A stretch of DNA of 64,000 nt from assembly GCF_003721515.1 (NCBI RefSeq), contig NZ_RJJD01000021.1, positions 310,001 through 374,000 on the forward strand, written 5' to 3'. Position 1 is the stretch's first letter; each line of letters begins with the position of its first letter. Under the pieces are notes generated by a model. It was not told the origin of the DNA, ran no database searches, and saw nothing but the letters and a program-made list of their open reading frames with translations. This document shows positions 33,631 to 43,130 of this stretch, in pieces. The translations under genes and the position numbers were made by a program. This stretch comes from Rufibacter latericius (GTDB lineage Bacteria > Bacteroidota > Bacteroidia > Cytophagales > Hymenobacteraceae).

Positions 33631-36330
33631 TTAAGAGATAACTTTTTTGGTGCGCTCCATACCGAATTGCAGGATGCGGTCAATGAAATCGTAAGGCTTG
33701 TAGCCGTTGATGGCCGTCTGGTGGAAGATACACGTGGCCGGGGTCATACCAGGCAGGGAGTTCACCTCAATGATGATGGTCTCCACGCTGTCGTCTTCGT
33801 GCACCCGTACAAAAGCATCAATGCGGGCGTAACCCTCAATGCGCAGGATCTCGGCTACCCGCTTCAGATCCTGTTTTACCTGGTCTGAGATGCGTTGACG
33901 CTCTTCAGGGTTTCGGGCGTAACGGGCCGGGGTGATGTTCTGCCCCTCCCCTGCCAAAAACTTCTCCTCCAGGCTCAGCACTTCTCCTTCGGCCAACGCT
34001 TCAGAAGCCTCGAATATTTCATACTGAGTGCGGCCATCGGGGCCATAGCTCGTGAGCAAACCGCCGGTAATCTCCAGGAAATGCTTGGCGCCCTCGCGGG
34101 AGATCAGGTTTTCAATTAAGAAATAGCCTTTCAAAGGCACCTCCTCCTTGAAGCTCAATTTCAGAACCCGAGCGGGTGTTTCGGGGATTTCGATGGAGTT
34201 TCGGAAAATCAACTCAGCAAAGGCTTCCAGTTCCTCACGGGACTTGATCTTTTTCACCGCCGACGAACAGCCATCATCGGCTGGTTTGGCGATGAACGGA
34301 TAGCGGAAACTTTGCTCAATTTGGGCGAAAAACGCCTCAGGGTTTTCCTGCCAGTCTTTCTTGAAGGCCAGCATGTGATCGGCCACCGGCACGCCGTTCT
34401 GCCGCAGAATTTTGTTTGTCTCAAATTTATTGATGGTCACCTGCGACGACTGAATGCCCGAGCCGTTGTAAGGGATCTGGAATTTCTCCAACTCAGTCTG
34501 CAGTTCCCCGTCTTCGCCCGGTCTGCCGTGCAAAGCAATGAACACTGCGTCTACCAAACTCTGCAACTGCTCAAATGTGAGACGTTGGGGTTTCTGCAAG
34601 GAGTTACCCGCGTACAGGCGCGTAATACCAGAGGCAGCCTCTTTGATCTCAGCTAGAACCGGGTGTGTAGGTACGCCCGCTTCTGAAGCTTCAATTTTCT
34701 CTTTGATGTCATCGGCATTGTCCTTCAACATAATGTTGATCGGGATCTGGTACAGCTGGTGCGAATCCTGGTCGCCAGTCAAAAAGATGGGAATGGGTTC
34801 GTACTTGGTAGACGAGGCCAGTTTCTCATAGATGTTTCGGCCACTTTCCACGGAGATGTGGCGCTCAGATGAGTAACCGCCCATGATCACGCCCACGCGC
34901 AGTTTGTCGAGACGATGCGCCCGCTCATCGGCCATGGCCGAATCCAAACGCTTCAGCAAACTGGTGAGATACGCGGTGTTCTTGCCACTTTTCACCCGCT
35001 CGGCCAAAGACGTCCTGATGATGTAGGTCAGGAATTGCGACGGGTTCAACCCGATCTCAGCGGCCTGGTGGAAGAAGAACGAAGAAGGCAACATACCCGA
35101 CGTGGTGTTCGGGTCATTCAGGAAAATCTCACCGGCTTCGGTGATGAAGCCGTCCAAACGTGCATATACGTTAAAACCAAGGCTGGTGTACAGACGCTCG
35201 CATTGCTGCCGTATTTCCTGGATCTGTTCCGTTGGCAAATCTATTGGGGTGATCTTGCGGCTGAGGCCCGGCAAATATTTAGAGCGGTAGTCAAAAACTT
35301 CACCGCCTTTCTTTATCTCTGTAGGGGGCAAGGCAACTGGTAGCCCGGCCTGATCCTGCACCACGATGCACGAGAACTCGCGGCCGTTGATGAAGGCTTC
35401 AATGAGCACCTGCGTCTCGCTCTCCACGTTGGTAAGCGTGATCGTTTCGGGGCCGTTTTGAGTAAAGGTGCCGGAAAGCAGTCTCAACAACTCCTCGGGG
35501 GCGTACACCAGTTCTCCTGTTTGGGTCTGTACCGGCAAGCCGATGCCTTCGCGGATATCCGTCAGTGTTTTGATGAAGTTCAGTTGTTCTGCGTCGCTCT
35601 TGCGGTTCCACTCGCTTTTCTGGATAGTAAGCGAGAAAAGGCTACGCGCAATGGCTTCCTCAAACAGCTGCAGGTTTTTCTCTTTGATGATGGATACGCC
35701 AATGGAAGATCCCTGGTGCGGCGCCTTCATTACGAGCGGCAATCCTAGATCAGCCACCAGGCTGTCCAGCAGCGCGGCGCGGTCTTGTGTGGCGTGCCAC
35801 TCCTGCAAACTCAGGATGCGGTACTCTGGCGTGGCAAACCCGTGCTGCTGCAACAACGCTTTCTGGGCGATTTTGTCAATCCCGATGGCCGAGGGCAGAA
35901 TGCCCGAGCCGGAATACGGAATGCCGTACCACTCCAGCAAACCCTGAATACTGCCATCCTCGCCGTATGGGCCGTGCAAGGTTAGGAACGCGAAGTCAAA
36001 CAGCTCCTTGAACTGGTGCGGGTGAATGCGTTGCCCCACTCTGGAGGCAATGTCATTCAGCTCTTCCTCGCTCAGTTTACCCAGAGACTCCAGGTACATC
36101 TGCAGCCCGTGCTCCGTGGAAGGAAGCACGTCTACCGGCGGGTAGAAGTCGCGGATGGTACCTTTATAGATGTAGTGCCAGTCCAGCAGAATGAAGTTCC
36201 CCAGGCTGTCGGCAAACACCGGAACGGCCTCAAACAGGGATTTATCTAAGTTATCGAAGACGGTGCGGCCACCGGCGAAAGAGATTTCGCGCTCCCGGGA
36301 CGGTCCACCAAAGATGATTCCAATTTTCAT
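33631..36330 (-). CDS. ddl: Tandem-fused D-alanine--D-alanine ligase
   Basis: 899 residues from the ATG at 36330, which opens directly onto the first 'MKIGIIFGGPSREREIS'. Two complete Ddl-like modules occur in tandem: residues about 1-480 and about 505-899, the second starting 'LRVGVIMGGYSSERHIS'. Each has an ATP-grasp core and the Ddl 'LHGPYGEDGS' or 'LHGRPGEDGE' loop. The first carries an extra insertion of about 70 residues between 'IGVSIIKEKN' and 'FINGREFSCIVV'. The metal-binding end reads 'NDPNTTSGM' in the first and 'EVNSLPGMTPA' in the second, so the second is closer to consensus. Usual ligases are about 320-360 residues. Confidence 0.88.
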   Translation of the reverse strand: MKIGIIFGGPSREREISFAGGRTVFDNLDKSLFEAVPVFADSLGNFILLDWHYIYKGTIRDFYPPVDVLPSTEHGLQMYLESLGKLSEEELNDIASRVGQRIHPHQFKELFDFAFLTLHGPYGEDGSIQGLLEWYGIPYSGSGILPSAIGIDKIAQKALLQQHGFATPEYRILSLQEWHATQDRAALLDSLVADLGLPLVMKAPHQGSSIGVSIIKEKNLQLFEEAIARSLFSLTIQKSEWNRKSDAEQLNFIKTLTDIREGIGLPVQTQTGELVYAPEELLRLLSGTFTQNGPETITLTNVESETQVLIEAFINGREFSCIVVQDQAGLPVALPPTEIKKGGEVFDYRSKYLPGLSRKITPIDLPTEQIQEIRQQCERLYTSLGFNVYARLDGFITEAGEIFLNDPNTTSGMLPSSFFFHQAAEIGLNPSQFLTYIIRTSLAERVKSGKNTAYLTSLLKRLDSAMADERAHRLDKLRVGVIMGGYSSERHISVESGRNIYEKLASSTKYEPIPIFLTGDQDSHQLYQIPINIMLKDNADDIKEKIEASEAGVPTHPVLAEIKEAASGITRLYAGNSLQKPQRLTFEQLQSLVDAVFIALHGRPGEDGELQTELEKFQIPYNGSGIQSSQVTINKFETNKILRQNGVPVADHMLAFKKDWQENPEAFFAQIEQSFRYPFIAKPADDGCSSAVKKIKSREELEAFAELIFRNSIEIPETPARVLKLSFKEEVPLKGYFLIENLISREGAKHFLEITGGLLTSYGPDGRTQYEIFEASEALAEGEVLSLEEKFLAGEGQNITPARYARNPEERQRISDQVKQDLKRVAEILRIEGYARIDAFVRVHEDDSVETIIIEVNSLPGMTPATCIFHQTAINGYKPYDFIDRILQFGMERTKKVIS

Positions 36331-36723
36331 TAGTGCAAAGATACTGGTTTTTGCTCTTTCGTTCCTAGTGCCAGTGTTTTCCATCTCACGCAAGCCAGCA
36401 GAAACGAAGCACAGCATCTGCTTACAACAATATAAGCCCCACCCGCTGTTCCGTTTTCAAGCTCATTTCAGGAAAACGGGCTGAAAACCCATACGTTTTG
36501 CTTTTCGAAAAGCAGACAGGTGTATTATTTAGCTTGGGATATTCTGGAGAGAAAAATAATAATAATTTTAATCTATACTAATTCCAGATAAATTCTTTGC
36601 CCTAAACTATCAGCCTACATATTACATGATTGATCATGAATAGTAAAACCCTATAGGATGTAAACCGAACGTTCAATTCTAACGCCCGAACAATTGCAAG
36701 GAATTGCACCAAAGCTATTCTCT
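36331..36723. other. Divergent intergenic region
   Basis: About 390 bp between the ligase operon and the DUF4256 gene. It should hold both promoters, but I see no strong consensus or palindrome. Confidence 0.4.
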
Positions 36724-37293
36724 ATGATAACATTAGACAAAAAGGAGCTTTCAGCAGAGCAAGCAAAAGAAGTAATCAACGTTTTAAGAGGCCGGTTTGA
36801 GAAGCACATGAACCGCCACACAGACTTGGATTGGAGGCAAATACAGGCAAAGCTGGAAGCGAATCCTGAAAAGCTGAGGTCTCTTTATGAAATGGAAAGA
36901 ACCGGCGGGGAACCAGATGTGGTGGGTATTGACACTAAAACGGGCGAGTTCCTTTTTTTTGATTGTTCCCCGGAAAGCCCTAAAGGCCGCCGAAGTGTTT
37001 GCTATGACCGTAAAGGGTTAGAATCAAGAAAAGAGCATAAGCCAGAGAATAACGCCTTAGACATGGCAGCCGACATGGGCATAGAAATCTTGACCGAAGA
37101 ACAATACCGGGAGTTGCAGAAACTTGGGAAGTTCGATGAAAAAACATCCAGTTGGCTAAAAACACCCTCAGAAATCAGGAAACTGGGAGGAGCCATTTTT
37201 GGAGATTTTCGGTACGGTCAGGTCTTTGTGTACCACAACGGTGCACAGTCCTATTATGCGGCACGGGGGTTCCGGGGATCGTTAAGAGTCTAA
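36724..37293 (+). CDS. DUF4256 family protein
   Basis: 189 residues from the ATG at 36724 (an earlier start would add ten unconserved residues). It matches the DUF4256 family in its ordered blocks: 'LRGRFEKHMNRHTDLDWRQI', 'MERTGGEPDVVGID', 'FFDCSPESPKGRRSVCYDRKGLESRKEHKP', 'AADMGIEILTEEQYRELQKLG' and 'GGAIFGDFRYGQVFVYHNGAQSYY'. The family is widespread and uncharacterised. The sequence is soluble, with no signal peptide. It stands alone. Confidence 0.9.
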   Translation: MITLDKKELSAEQAKEVINVLRGRFEKHMNRHTDLDWRQIQAKLEANPEKLRSLYEMERTGGEPDVVGIDTKTGEFLFFDCSPESPKGRRSVCYDRKGLESRKEHKPENNALDMAADMGIEILTEEQYRELQKLGKFDEKTSSWLKTPSEIRKLGGAIFGDFRYGQVFVYHNGAQSYYAARGFRGSLRV

Positions 37294-37577
37294 AATAGCG
37301 ATGAGTTAAGTAGACGAGACCTTCGCTCCTGCACAACTTAGGGCCTCTGCAGCATTTTCTAACAGTTTAACCAACGGTTGACTTCAATTAGAATTCTTGC
37401 ATTCTCTTCAAAGCGTTTTAGGCCTTGTTTTACAGGAACTGCCTGAAAACGCTTTTCTTTTTCCTGAAACCCTCCCCTATCTCGGGCCGTGGTTCGTATC
37501 AAAATAGAATTACTATATTTGCTCTGCACCTGTTTCAGGTCCTTTTCCGTACCAAGAACCAAACACATTACCAGACT

Positions 37578-38786
37578 ATGATAACCATTGACCAATACAG
37601 TTTCCGGGGCAAGAGGGCCTTGGTGCGCGTAGACTTTAACGTGCCTCTGAACAGCAACTTTAAAATCACCGATGACACCCGCATCCGGGCGGCGGTGCCT
37701 ACCATCCGTAAGATCTTGAACGATGGCGGATCGGTGGTGCTGATGTCGCACCTGGGTAGACCCAAAGGCGGACCAGAGGAAAAGTACTCGTTAAAGCACC
37801 TGCTCAAACCATTGGAAGAAATCTTCCAGATGCCTATTCAATTCGCCCCAGATTGTATTGGTAGTGAAGCCGTGGAAGTGGCCAGCAACCTGCAACCCGG
37901 TCAAATCCTGCTGGTGGAGAACCTACGGTTCCACAAAGAGGAAGAGCAAGGCAACCAGATCTTCGCCGAGAAACTTAGCCTTTTGGGCGATGTGTACGTG
38001 AACGACGCTTTCGGGACAGCCCACCGCGCCCACGCCTCTACCGCCATCGTAGCCGATTATTTCCCGCACGATAAAGTATGTGGCTCTGTGATGCAGGCCG
38101 AGCTGGAAAACGCCCAGCGCGTGCTGAGCTACGCCGATCGTCCGTACACCGCCATCATGGGAGGCGCCAAAATCTCCGACAAAATCCAGGTAATTGAGCA
38201 GTTGCTGGACCGCGTAGACAACCTCATCATTGGCGGCGGCATGAGCTATACTTTCGCCAAAGCCCAGGGCGGCACTATCGGGAATTCGTTGCTGGAGGAA
38301 GACAAACAGGACTTCACCCTGGAGCTGCTGAAGAAAGCCGAAGAAAGAGGCGTAAAGATCTACCTTCCTTCAGACACCGTCATCGCCGATGCCTTTGACA
38401 ACAACGCCAACACCCAGGTAGTAAAGAGCGGCACCATTCCAGACGGCTGGATGGGCTTAGACATAGGACCAGAAACCATCTCTACTTTCTCTGAGGTAGT
38501 GCGTAATTCCAAAACCATCCTGTGGAACGGACCTATGGGCGTGTTCGAGTTCCAGAACTTCGCCACCGGAACCAAAGCCATTGCCGAGGCCGTGGTAGAA
38601 GCTACCAAGAATGGGGCCTACTCACTCATCGGGGGCGGTGACTCTGCCGCAGCGGTAACCCAGATGGGCCACAGCCATGATGTTTCCTATGTGTCTACCG
38701 GCGGCGGCGCTTTGCTGGAGTACATGGAAGGCAAGCAGTTGCCCGGCGTGATTGCTTTGCAACTGGAAGAAACTCCCCTGACCTAG
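37578..38786 (+). CDS. pgk: Phosphoglycerate kinase
   Basis: 402 residues from the ATG at 37578, the usual length. It transfers the acyl phosphate of 1,3-bisphosphoglycerate to ADP in glycolysis. Family blocks are clear: '[12 protein letters not shown]' (about residues 14-25), '[13 protein letters not shown]', '[13 protein letters not shown]', '[14 protein letters not shown]' and '[17 protein letters not shown]' for nucleotide binding near the C-terminus. It ends in a strong terminator and is monocistronic here. Confidence 0.97.
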   Translation: MITIDQYSFRGKRALVRVDFNVPLNSNFKITDDTRIRAAVPTIRKILNDGGSVVLMSHLGRPKGGPEEKYSLKHLLKPLEEIFQMPIQFAPDCIGSEAVEVASNLQPGQILLVENLRFHKEEEQGNQIFAEKLSLLGDVYVNDAFGTAHRAHASTAIVADYFPHDKVCGSVMQAELENAQRVLSYADRPYTAIMGGAKISDKIQVIEQLLDRVDNLIIGGGMSYTFAKAQGGTIGNSLLEEDKQDFTLELLKKAEERGVKIYLPSDTVIADAFDNNANTQVVKSGTIPDGWMGLDIGPETISTFSEVVRNSKTILWNGPMGVFEFQNFATGTKAIAEAVVEATKNGAYSLIGGGDSAAAVTQMGHSHDVSYVSTGGGALLEYMEGKQLPGVIALQLEETPLT

Positions 38787-38804
38787 ATTGTCAATCATAA
38801 TCAA

Positions 38805-38847
38805 ACAGAATCGGCGGCAAGAACACTCTTGCCGCCGATTCTGTTTT
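38805..38847. terminator. Strong terminator after pgk
   Basis: An 18-bp perfect stem with a 4-nt loop (38805-38822 with 38827-38844), followed by T residues. It lies between the convergent pgk and recQ genes. Confidence 0.92.
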
Positions 38848-38917
38848 AAGGCCTGTTTTCCGAAAACGAACCTAAAACAACTCAGTCGTACTTAACATAT
38901 TTAATAAGCCAAGTACA

Positions 38918-40831
38918 CTATCTTTCCTTTCGCTGCAGATTCCCTTCGGGGGTATACCCCACTATCCCACTTTCCAGCATCTCCTGCAGCAACCCACCTA
39001 GCAACGTTTGTTCCGATGAACTGAAATGCATGGCAATGGATTTGGGGTGTAGCGGAGTTTCTTTCAGATGGCTGAGTACGCGGGCCTCCATGTGCAGCTT
39101 GTTTTCATCCAGTTTCTTTTTCTTTTTCTGCGCCAGGCAGTAGTCACAGATGCGGCAATCTTGGGAGGCTTCTTCTCCAAAATAGGCCAAAATCTGCCGG
39201 GTGCGGCATTGCTTGGTGTTCTGCATGAAAGAAACGACCGCATTGGCTTTTTCCAGGGCCCTCTCCCGGAAGAGCGCTAATTGCTTCTGGTCAATGGGCA
39301 GCGAAGCGGCATCAAAGCGGGGAGCCATGAACTGTACCTGGGGGCCGTCGTGCTGCGGCTCGTACACCAGTACCTTCCGTTGGTGCAGGTGTTGCAGCTG
39401 CTGCTTCACCGTAGCTTCGGGCAGGTTTAAATGTTTGGCCAGTCCTTTTTCGGAGATCTTCACGAAATCCTGGAACATCTCGCCGCCATACAGGCGCAAC
39501 AAGCCTTTGATCACCGGCTCCAGGTTTTCGTTCAAGATCTGAAATTCATATAACTGGGTATTGTTGAGCAGAAAACTCACCTTGGAGGGACTATAAAACC
39601 CTTCGTTCAACTGGAGCAACCCTTCGGCCTCCAACTGCTTTAAGGCAAAATGTACTTCTACCGGCGAGAGTTGGTAGGTGCGGCTGAACTCGGCAATATC
39701 AAAGTCGAAGGACTGGAATGCTCCGCTGCCGGTGGCCAGCTGGTAGAAATTAGCCAGAGCCTGGTACACCCGCTTCAGGGTCTCGACTGGCGGATACGCT
39801 TCTTCGGTCTTTTTCAGAAGCAATGATGCGTCTTCAGGACCCAGCAAAACGGTGGCGTAGCTGTACTTGCCATCACGTCCGGCGCGGCCCGCCTCCTGGT
39901 AATAGGCTTCCAGGGAATCAGGCAGATCAAGGTGCACCACCAGGCGGACATCGGGCTTGTCAATCCCCATCCCGAAGGCATTGGTGGCCACGATCACCCG
40001 CACTCGGTCTAGGAGCCAATCGTTTTGGGCACTGGTCCGGGTTTGGTGCGGCAGCCCCGCATGGTAAGCCGCCGATTTGATGCCCTGTTTGTGCAGCCAT
40101 TGGGCCAGTTCCTCGGTGCGGCGGCGGTTGCGCACGTACACAATGGCTGTGCCGTTCATTTTCTGAAGGATTTCCCGTAAACGACCTTCCTTGTCCTCGG
40201 TGGGCAACACCGAATAAGACAGGTTCCGGCGGGCGAAACTCTGCTGAAACACCTGGGGGTCCTTGAACTTCAGCTTTTCCTGGATATCGCTTTTGACCAC
40301 TTCGGTAGCCGATGCCGTCAACGCTATCACCGGTACATGGGGCAATACCTCTCGCAACTTGGCGATCTCCAGGTACGATGGCCGGAAATCATATCCCCAT
40401 TGCGAGATACAATGAGCTTCATCCACGGCCAGCAAACACACCTTCATGCGCTTCACTCGCTCCAGAAACAGATCGGTCTGCAAACGCTCCGGCGACACGT
40501 ACAGGAACTTCACCCCCCCAAACACACAGTTGTCCAGAATGATGTCGCGTTCCCGGTCGGGTTGACCCGCGTGCAGGGCGGCCGCCGAGATGTCTCGTTT
40601 GCGGAGGTTCTCCACCTGATCTTTCATGAGCGCGATCAACGGCGACACGACCAGACACACCCCCTCCATTACCAACGCCGGCACCTGAAAACACACCGAT
40701 TTACCGCCTCCGGTAGGCAGAATAGCCAAAGTATCCTGCTCCTTCAGAACAGAAGTAATGATCTCCTCTTGCCCCGGCCGAAAGGATTCGTGCCCCCAAT
40801 ATTGCTTTAGAATGTCCTGAATGATTGCCAT
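38918..40831 (-). CDS. recQ: ATP-dependent DNA helicase RecQ
   Basis: 637 residues. It unwinds DNA 3' to 5' in recombination and repair. Helicase motif I 'LPTGGGKSVCFQVPAL' is at about residues 38-53. Motif II is 'LLAVDEAHCISQWGYDFR', motif V is in 'VRVIVATNAFGMGIDKPDVR' and motif VI is 'QEAGRAGRDG'. The zinc-binding region follows ('CRTRQILAYFGE' to 'CRICDYCLAQ'), then a winged helix. It is shorter at the C-terminus than the 700-plus residue RecQ with an HRDC domain; no HRDC is seen. Confidence 0.95.
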   Translation of the reverse strand: MAIIQDILKQYWGHESFRPGQEEIITSVLKEQDTLAILPTGGGKSVCFQVPALVMEGVCLVVSPLIALMKDQVENLRKRDISAAALHAGQPDRERDIILDNCVFGGVKFLYVSPERLQTDLFLERVKRMKVCLLAVDEAHCISQWGYDFRPSYLEIAKLREVLPHVPVIALTASATEVVKSDIQEKLKFKDPQVFQQSFARRNLSYSVLPTEDKEGRLREILQKMNGTAIVYVRNRRRTEELAQWLHKQGIKSAAYHAGLPHQTRTSAQNDWLLDRVRVIVATNAFGMGIDKPDVRLVVHLDLPDSLEAYYQEAGRAGRDGKYSYATVLLGPEDASLLLKKTEEAYPPVETLKRVYQALANFYQLATGSGAFQSFDFDIAEFSRTYQLSPVEVHFALKQLEAEGLLQLNEGFYSPSKVSFLLNNTQLYEFQILNENLEPVIKGLLRLYGGEMFQDFVKISEKGLAKHLNLPEATVKQQLQHLHQRKVLVYEPQHDGPQVQFMAPRFDAASLPIDQKQLALFRERALEKANAVVSFMQNTKQCRTRQILAYFGEEASQDCRICDYCLAQKKKKKLDENKLHMEARVLSHLKETPLHPKSIAMHFSSSEQTLLGGLLQEMLESGIVGYTPEGNLQRKER

Positions 40832-41106
40832 AGGTCGGCCAAAAATACGAAATAGTTAGAGGATGCGGTTGCGGTGGAGGTAGACAGATTAACTTAGGAA
40901 GAATGCTTTATCCTTTTATAAAAACTAATTGATACAGTTTTACGGCCGTTTTCCAGAAAGATGGGGCAAACCCTTGTGGTTGCCCATCGTGCGTAGCTAA
41001 CCGCCGTTTAAGTTGTTGGTGAAAACACCAAAAACCCAATCTCCGACTGAACCGCACACGGGGAAACCTCAGTAGCTTTTCCTCTTCTTTCTGGAAAACA
41101 CCCCGA

Positions 41107-41133
41107 AAACAAAAAACCCGGCCATGGGCCGGG
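41107..41133 (-). terminator. Terminator of the gene at 41164-42015
   Basis: CCCGGCC (41117-41123) and GGCCGGG (41127-41133) with a 3-nt loop, and an A-run at 41110-41116 that gives a U-run on the minus strand. The rest of 40832-41106 shows nothing else. Confidence 0.8.
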
Positions 41134-41163
41134 CTTCTGTACATTCAAGCTCTATTCTAAAAG

Positions 41164-42015
41164 TTACGCGGCAGCAGATTGCTCGTGCTCGCGATCTTCA
41201 ATTACTTTCTTCAACTTCACAATGGACTGTTTGGCACGCTCCTCATCCAGTTTGTTGATGTTCAGGAGCATTTTGGTTTTCTCCTGACGGGTAATCACTG
41301 GATTGTTCAGCAGCCGGATGATTTCTTCCTTCTGCTTGGCGGTGGCGTATTTAACAGGTGCCTCTTCCACTACAGGGGCGGCTGGAGCAGCTGGTGCAGG
41401 CGTAGCAGGAGCGGTAGCGGCAACAGCAGGTACTTCGGCTACGGCCGGTTCAGCCGGAACGGCTTTCATGGTCTTGGAAGCCGCAGGTTTCGCTGGTTGC
41501 TCTACTTTCTGATCCTGTACGTTGCCCTGATAATCCATCTCCTCGGCAGGAGTTGGCTCATACCCGGCAGCTCTGATGATCCAGGCTAAGATGTTCCGGT
41601 AAGCTTTCCCAATGGCTCTTGTCTGGGCCATAGAAGCAATAGCGTATTCCTGATAGTACTTGCGGCCTTGCTCTTTGTTGGAGCAGATGGCGAACCCCGC
41701 TCCTACCACTTGTTCAGTGCGCAGGTTCAGCAGGTTCACTTTTGCCAGGTACTTGATCTCGGTGCTATCGCTCATGTTGGTGAGCTCGTCTACCACGGGC
41801 AGAATACCCAAACGGGAACCAGCGTACTGCCAGCCTTCTACGTTCACATACTCTTTACCCTGGATGTTTTGATACAGCCGGTTTTCCTTAATGAACTTCG
41901 CCAAATCAACGGCCAAGTGCATGGTTTCGTCCGAGCGGGAGATATCAAAACTCTCGATTTTGTTCTTCTTAACCACTTTCTCTTCGTTGGTTTCTTGGTT
42001 CACTTTGGTTTGCAT
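41164..42015 (-). CDS. Conserved hypothetical protein, possibly a recombination/annealing protein
   Basis: 283 residues. The conserved part (about residues 25-165) has 'YVNVEGWQYAGSRLGILPVV', 'SNKEQGRKYYQEYAIASMAQTRAIGKAYRNILAWI' and 'AAGYEPTPAEEMD'. The 'SMAQTRAxxKAxRxxLxxxxxxAGYExTPAEEM' pattern recurs in phage and chromosomal proteins of unknown function often placed near single-strand annealing proteins; this link is from memory. An alanine/proline-rich linker (about 178-225) joins a short C-terminal helical domain. It is followed by a terminator and is monocistronic. Confidence 0.65.
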   Translation of the reverse strand: MQTKVNQETNEEKVVKKNKIESFDISRSDETMHLAVDLAKFIKENRLYQNIQGKEYVNVEGWQYAGSRLGILPVVDELTNMSDSTEIKYLAKVNLLNLRTEQVVGAGFAICSNKEQGRKYYQEYAIASMAQTRAIGKAYRNILAWIIRAAGYEPTPAEEMDYQGNVQDQKVEQPAKPAASKTMKAVPAEPAVAEVPAVAATAPATPAPAAPAAPVVEEAPVKYATAKQKEEIIRLLNNPVITRQEKTKMLLNINKLDEERAKQSIVKLKKVIEDREHEQSAAA

Positions 42016-42709
42016 TTTCTCTCTAGTTTCAGTTCAGATAAATAACAGAACCGATGTCTTAAAAGTGCCACAGCGTTACATTTTTACCTTAAATAATCCA
42101 CCTGATAATCAGACACTTACGTAAAATTGCTAAAAAATTTTTAGCAATGGCAAAACTCTGATTATTAAGGGTTTAGCAAAGAAGACAAACCTCCCGGAAG
42201 CGACGGGATGGTAACGGAAGAGCAGAATTTCAGATAAATAGTTCAGGATCTATTGTTTACGGAAACGAAACAGAAACGGATAGCACCAACATTTAAATTT
42301 TCTGCTGGCAACTTTCTTCTTTCAGGTGCGGGATTTAAGCCTGTCCAAGGTAAACTTCCACCCGAGCGAACTCAAGGCAAGTACCGTTTTGGGCTTATTT
42401 ATCAGGAAACAGCCAGAAAAGCCTGAGCATTCCTTGGGATCTCTGAGCAATAGGAAAGCTCCCCTCCTCATCTTTCAGGTTGCGAAGACGAACAACTTCC
42501 GCCCCGGCCCAATATCGCTTTTTGCCCCACTTTCGCCCCACTTCAACTCTACAATGTGTGGAGAAATGCAACAGTTGTCAAAACGCCTCACCTTCAACCA
42601 ATTCATTCAAATAGTTGACTCATAAGAATTTACTAAACAACACACCCTTTTGGCACGGCTATGGCAACCAAAGAAGCAAATGATTTATTCATCAACTTAA
42701 TTTCTAACC
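42016..42709. other. Long intergenic region without a recognised feature
   Basis: About 690 bp between divergent genes. No credible gene, RNA or repeat was found. The promoter of each flanking gene must lie here. Confidence 0.4.
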
Positions 42710-43030
42710 ATGAAAAAAGTTATCCTATCAGCCTTCGGACTTTTCGTTTTTGCTACTATTTCAGCTAACGCACAAACTACCACCACCCAAACCACGCAGA
42801 CTACTACCGCAACTTCTGCGCAGGACACCAAAACACCGGTGAAAGTGGAAGAGCTTCCTGAAGCTGTGAAAACTTCCATCACGTCAGATGCTACCCTGAA
42901 GGAATGGACCCCCACTACTGCATTTCTGGTGAAAGATGCCACTGGCAAAGAATACTACTCCATTGAGATGAAAAAAGGCGAAGAAAAAGGCCTTCTTAAA
43001 CTCGACAAAGAAGGCAAACAGGTAAAATAA
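42710..43030 (+). CDS. Small exported protein with Thr-rich linker
   Basis: 106 residues. A signal peptide (1-21, 'SANA' before Q) is followed by a threonine/glutamine-rich low-complexity linker (about residues 22-45). A compact domain follows: 'VEELPEAVKTSITSDATLKEWTPTTAFLVKDATGKEYYSIEM'. The domain resembles the small PepSY-like beta-lactamase-inhibitor fold seen in exported Bacteroidota proteins. Ends at a strong terminator. Confidence 0.8.
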   Translation: MKKVILSAFGLFVFATISANAQTTTTQTTQTTTATSAQDTKTPVKVEELPEAVKTSITSDATLKEWTPTTAFLVKDATGKEYYSIEMKKGEEKGLLKLDKEGKQVK

Positions 43031-43066
43031 CCTTTTGCTGCGCACGTTAGTCAGATAAAACTATGA

Positions 43067-43105
43067 AATACAGAAAGCCGGGAATTCCCGGCTTTCTGTA
43101 TTTTT
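43067..43105 (+). terminator. Terminator after the small exported protein gene
   Basis: A long perfect palindrome with core CCGGGAATTCCCGG (43067-43102), followed by TTTT. Confidence 0.9.
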
Positions 43106-43130
43106 ACCAATTCTGAACCAACCCCACAGC

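Noticed and set aside
33004-33888. 294-codon open frame antisense to the PASTA and ddl genes
   Set aside because: Spans two well-supported genes on the other strand and has no recognisable domain.
42016-42709. Possible riboswitch or small RNA in the long intergenic region
   Set aside because: No strong helices with a terminator or conserved core could be made out by eye.
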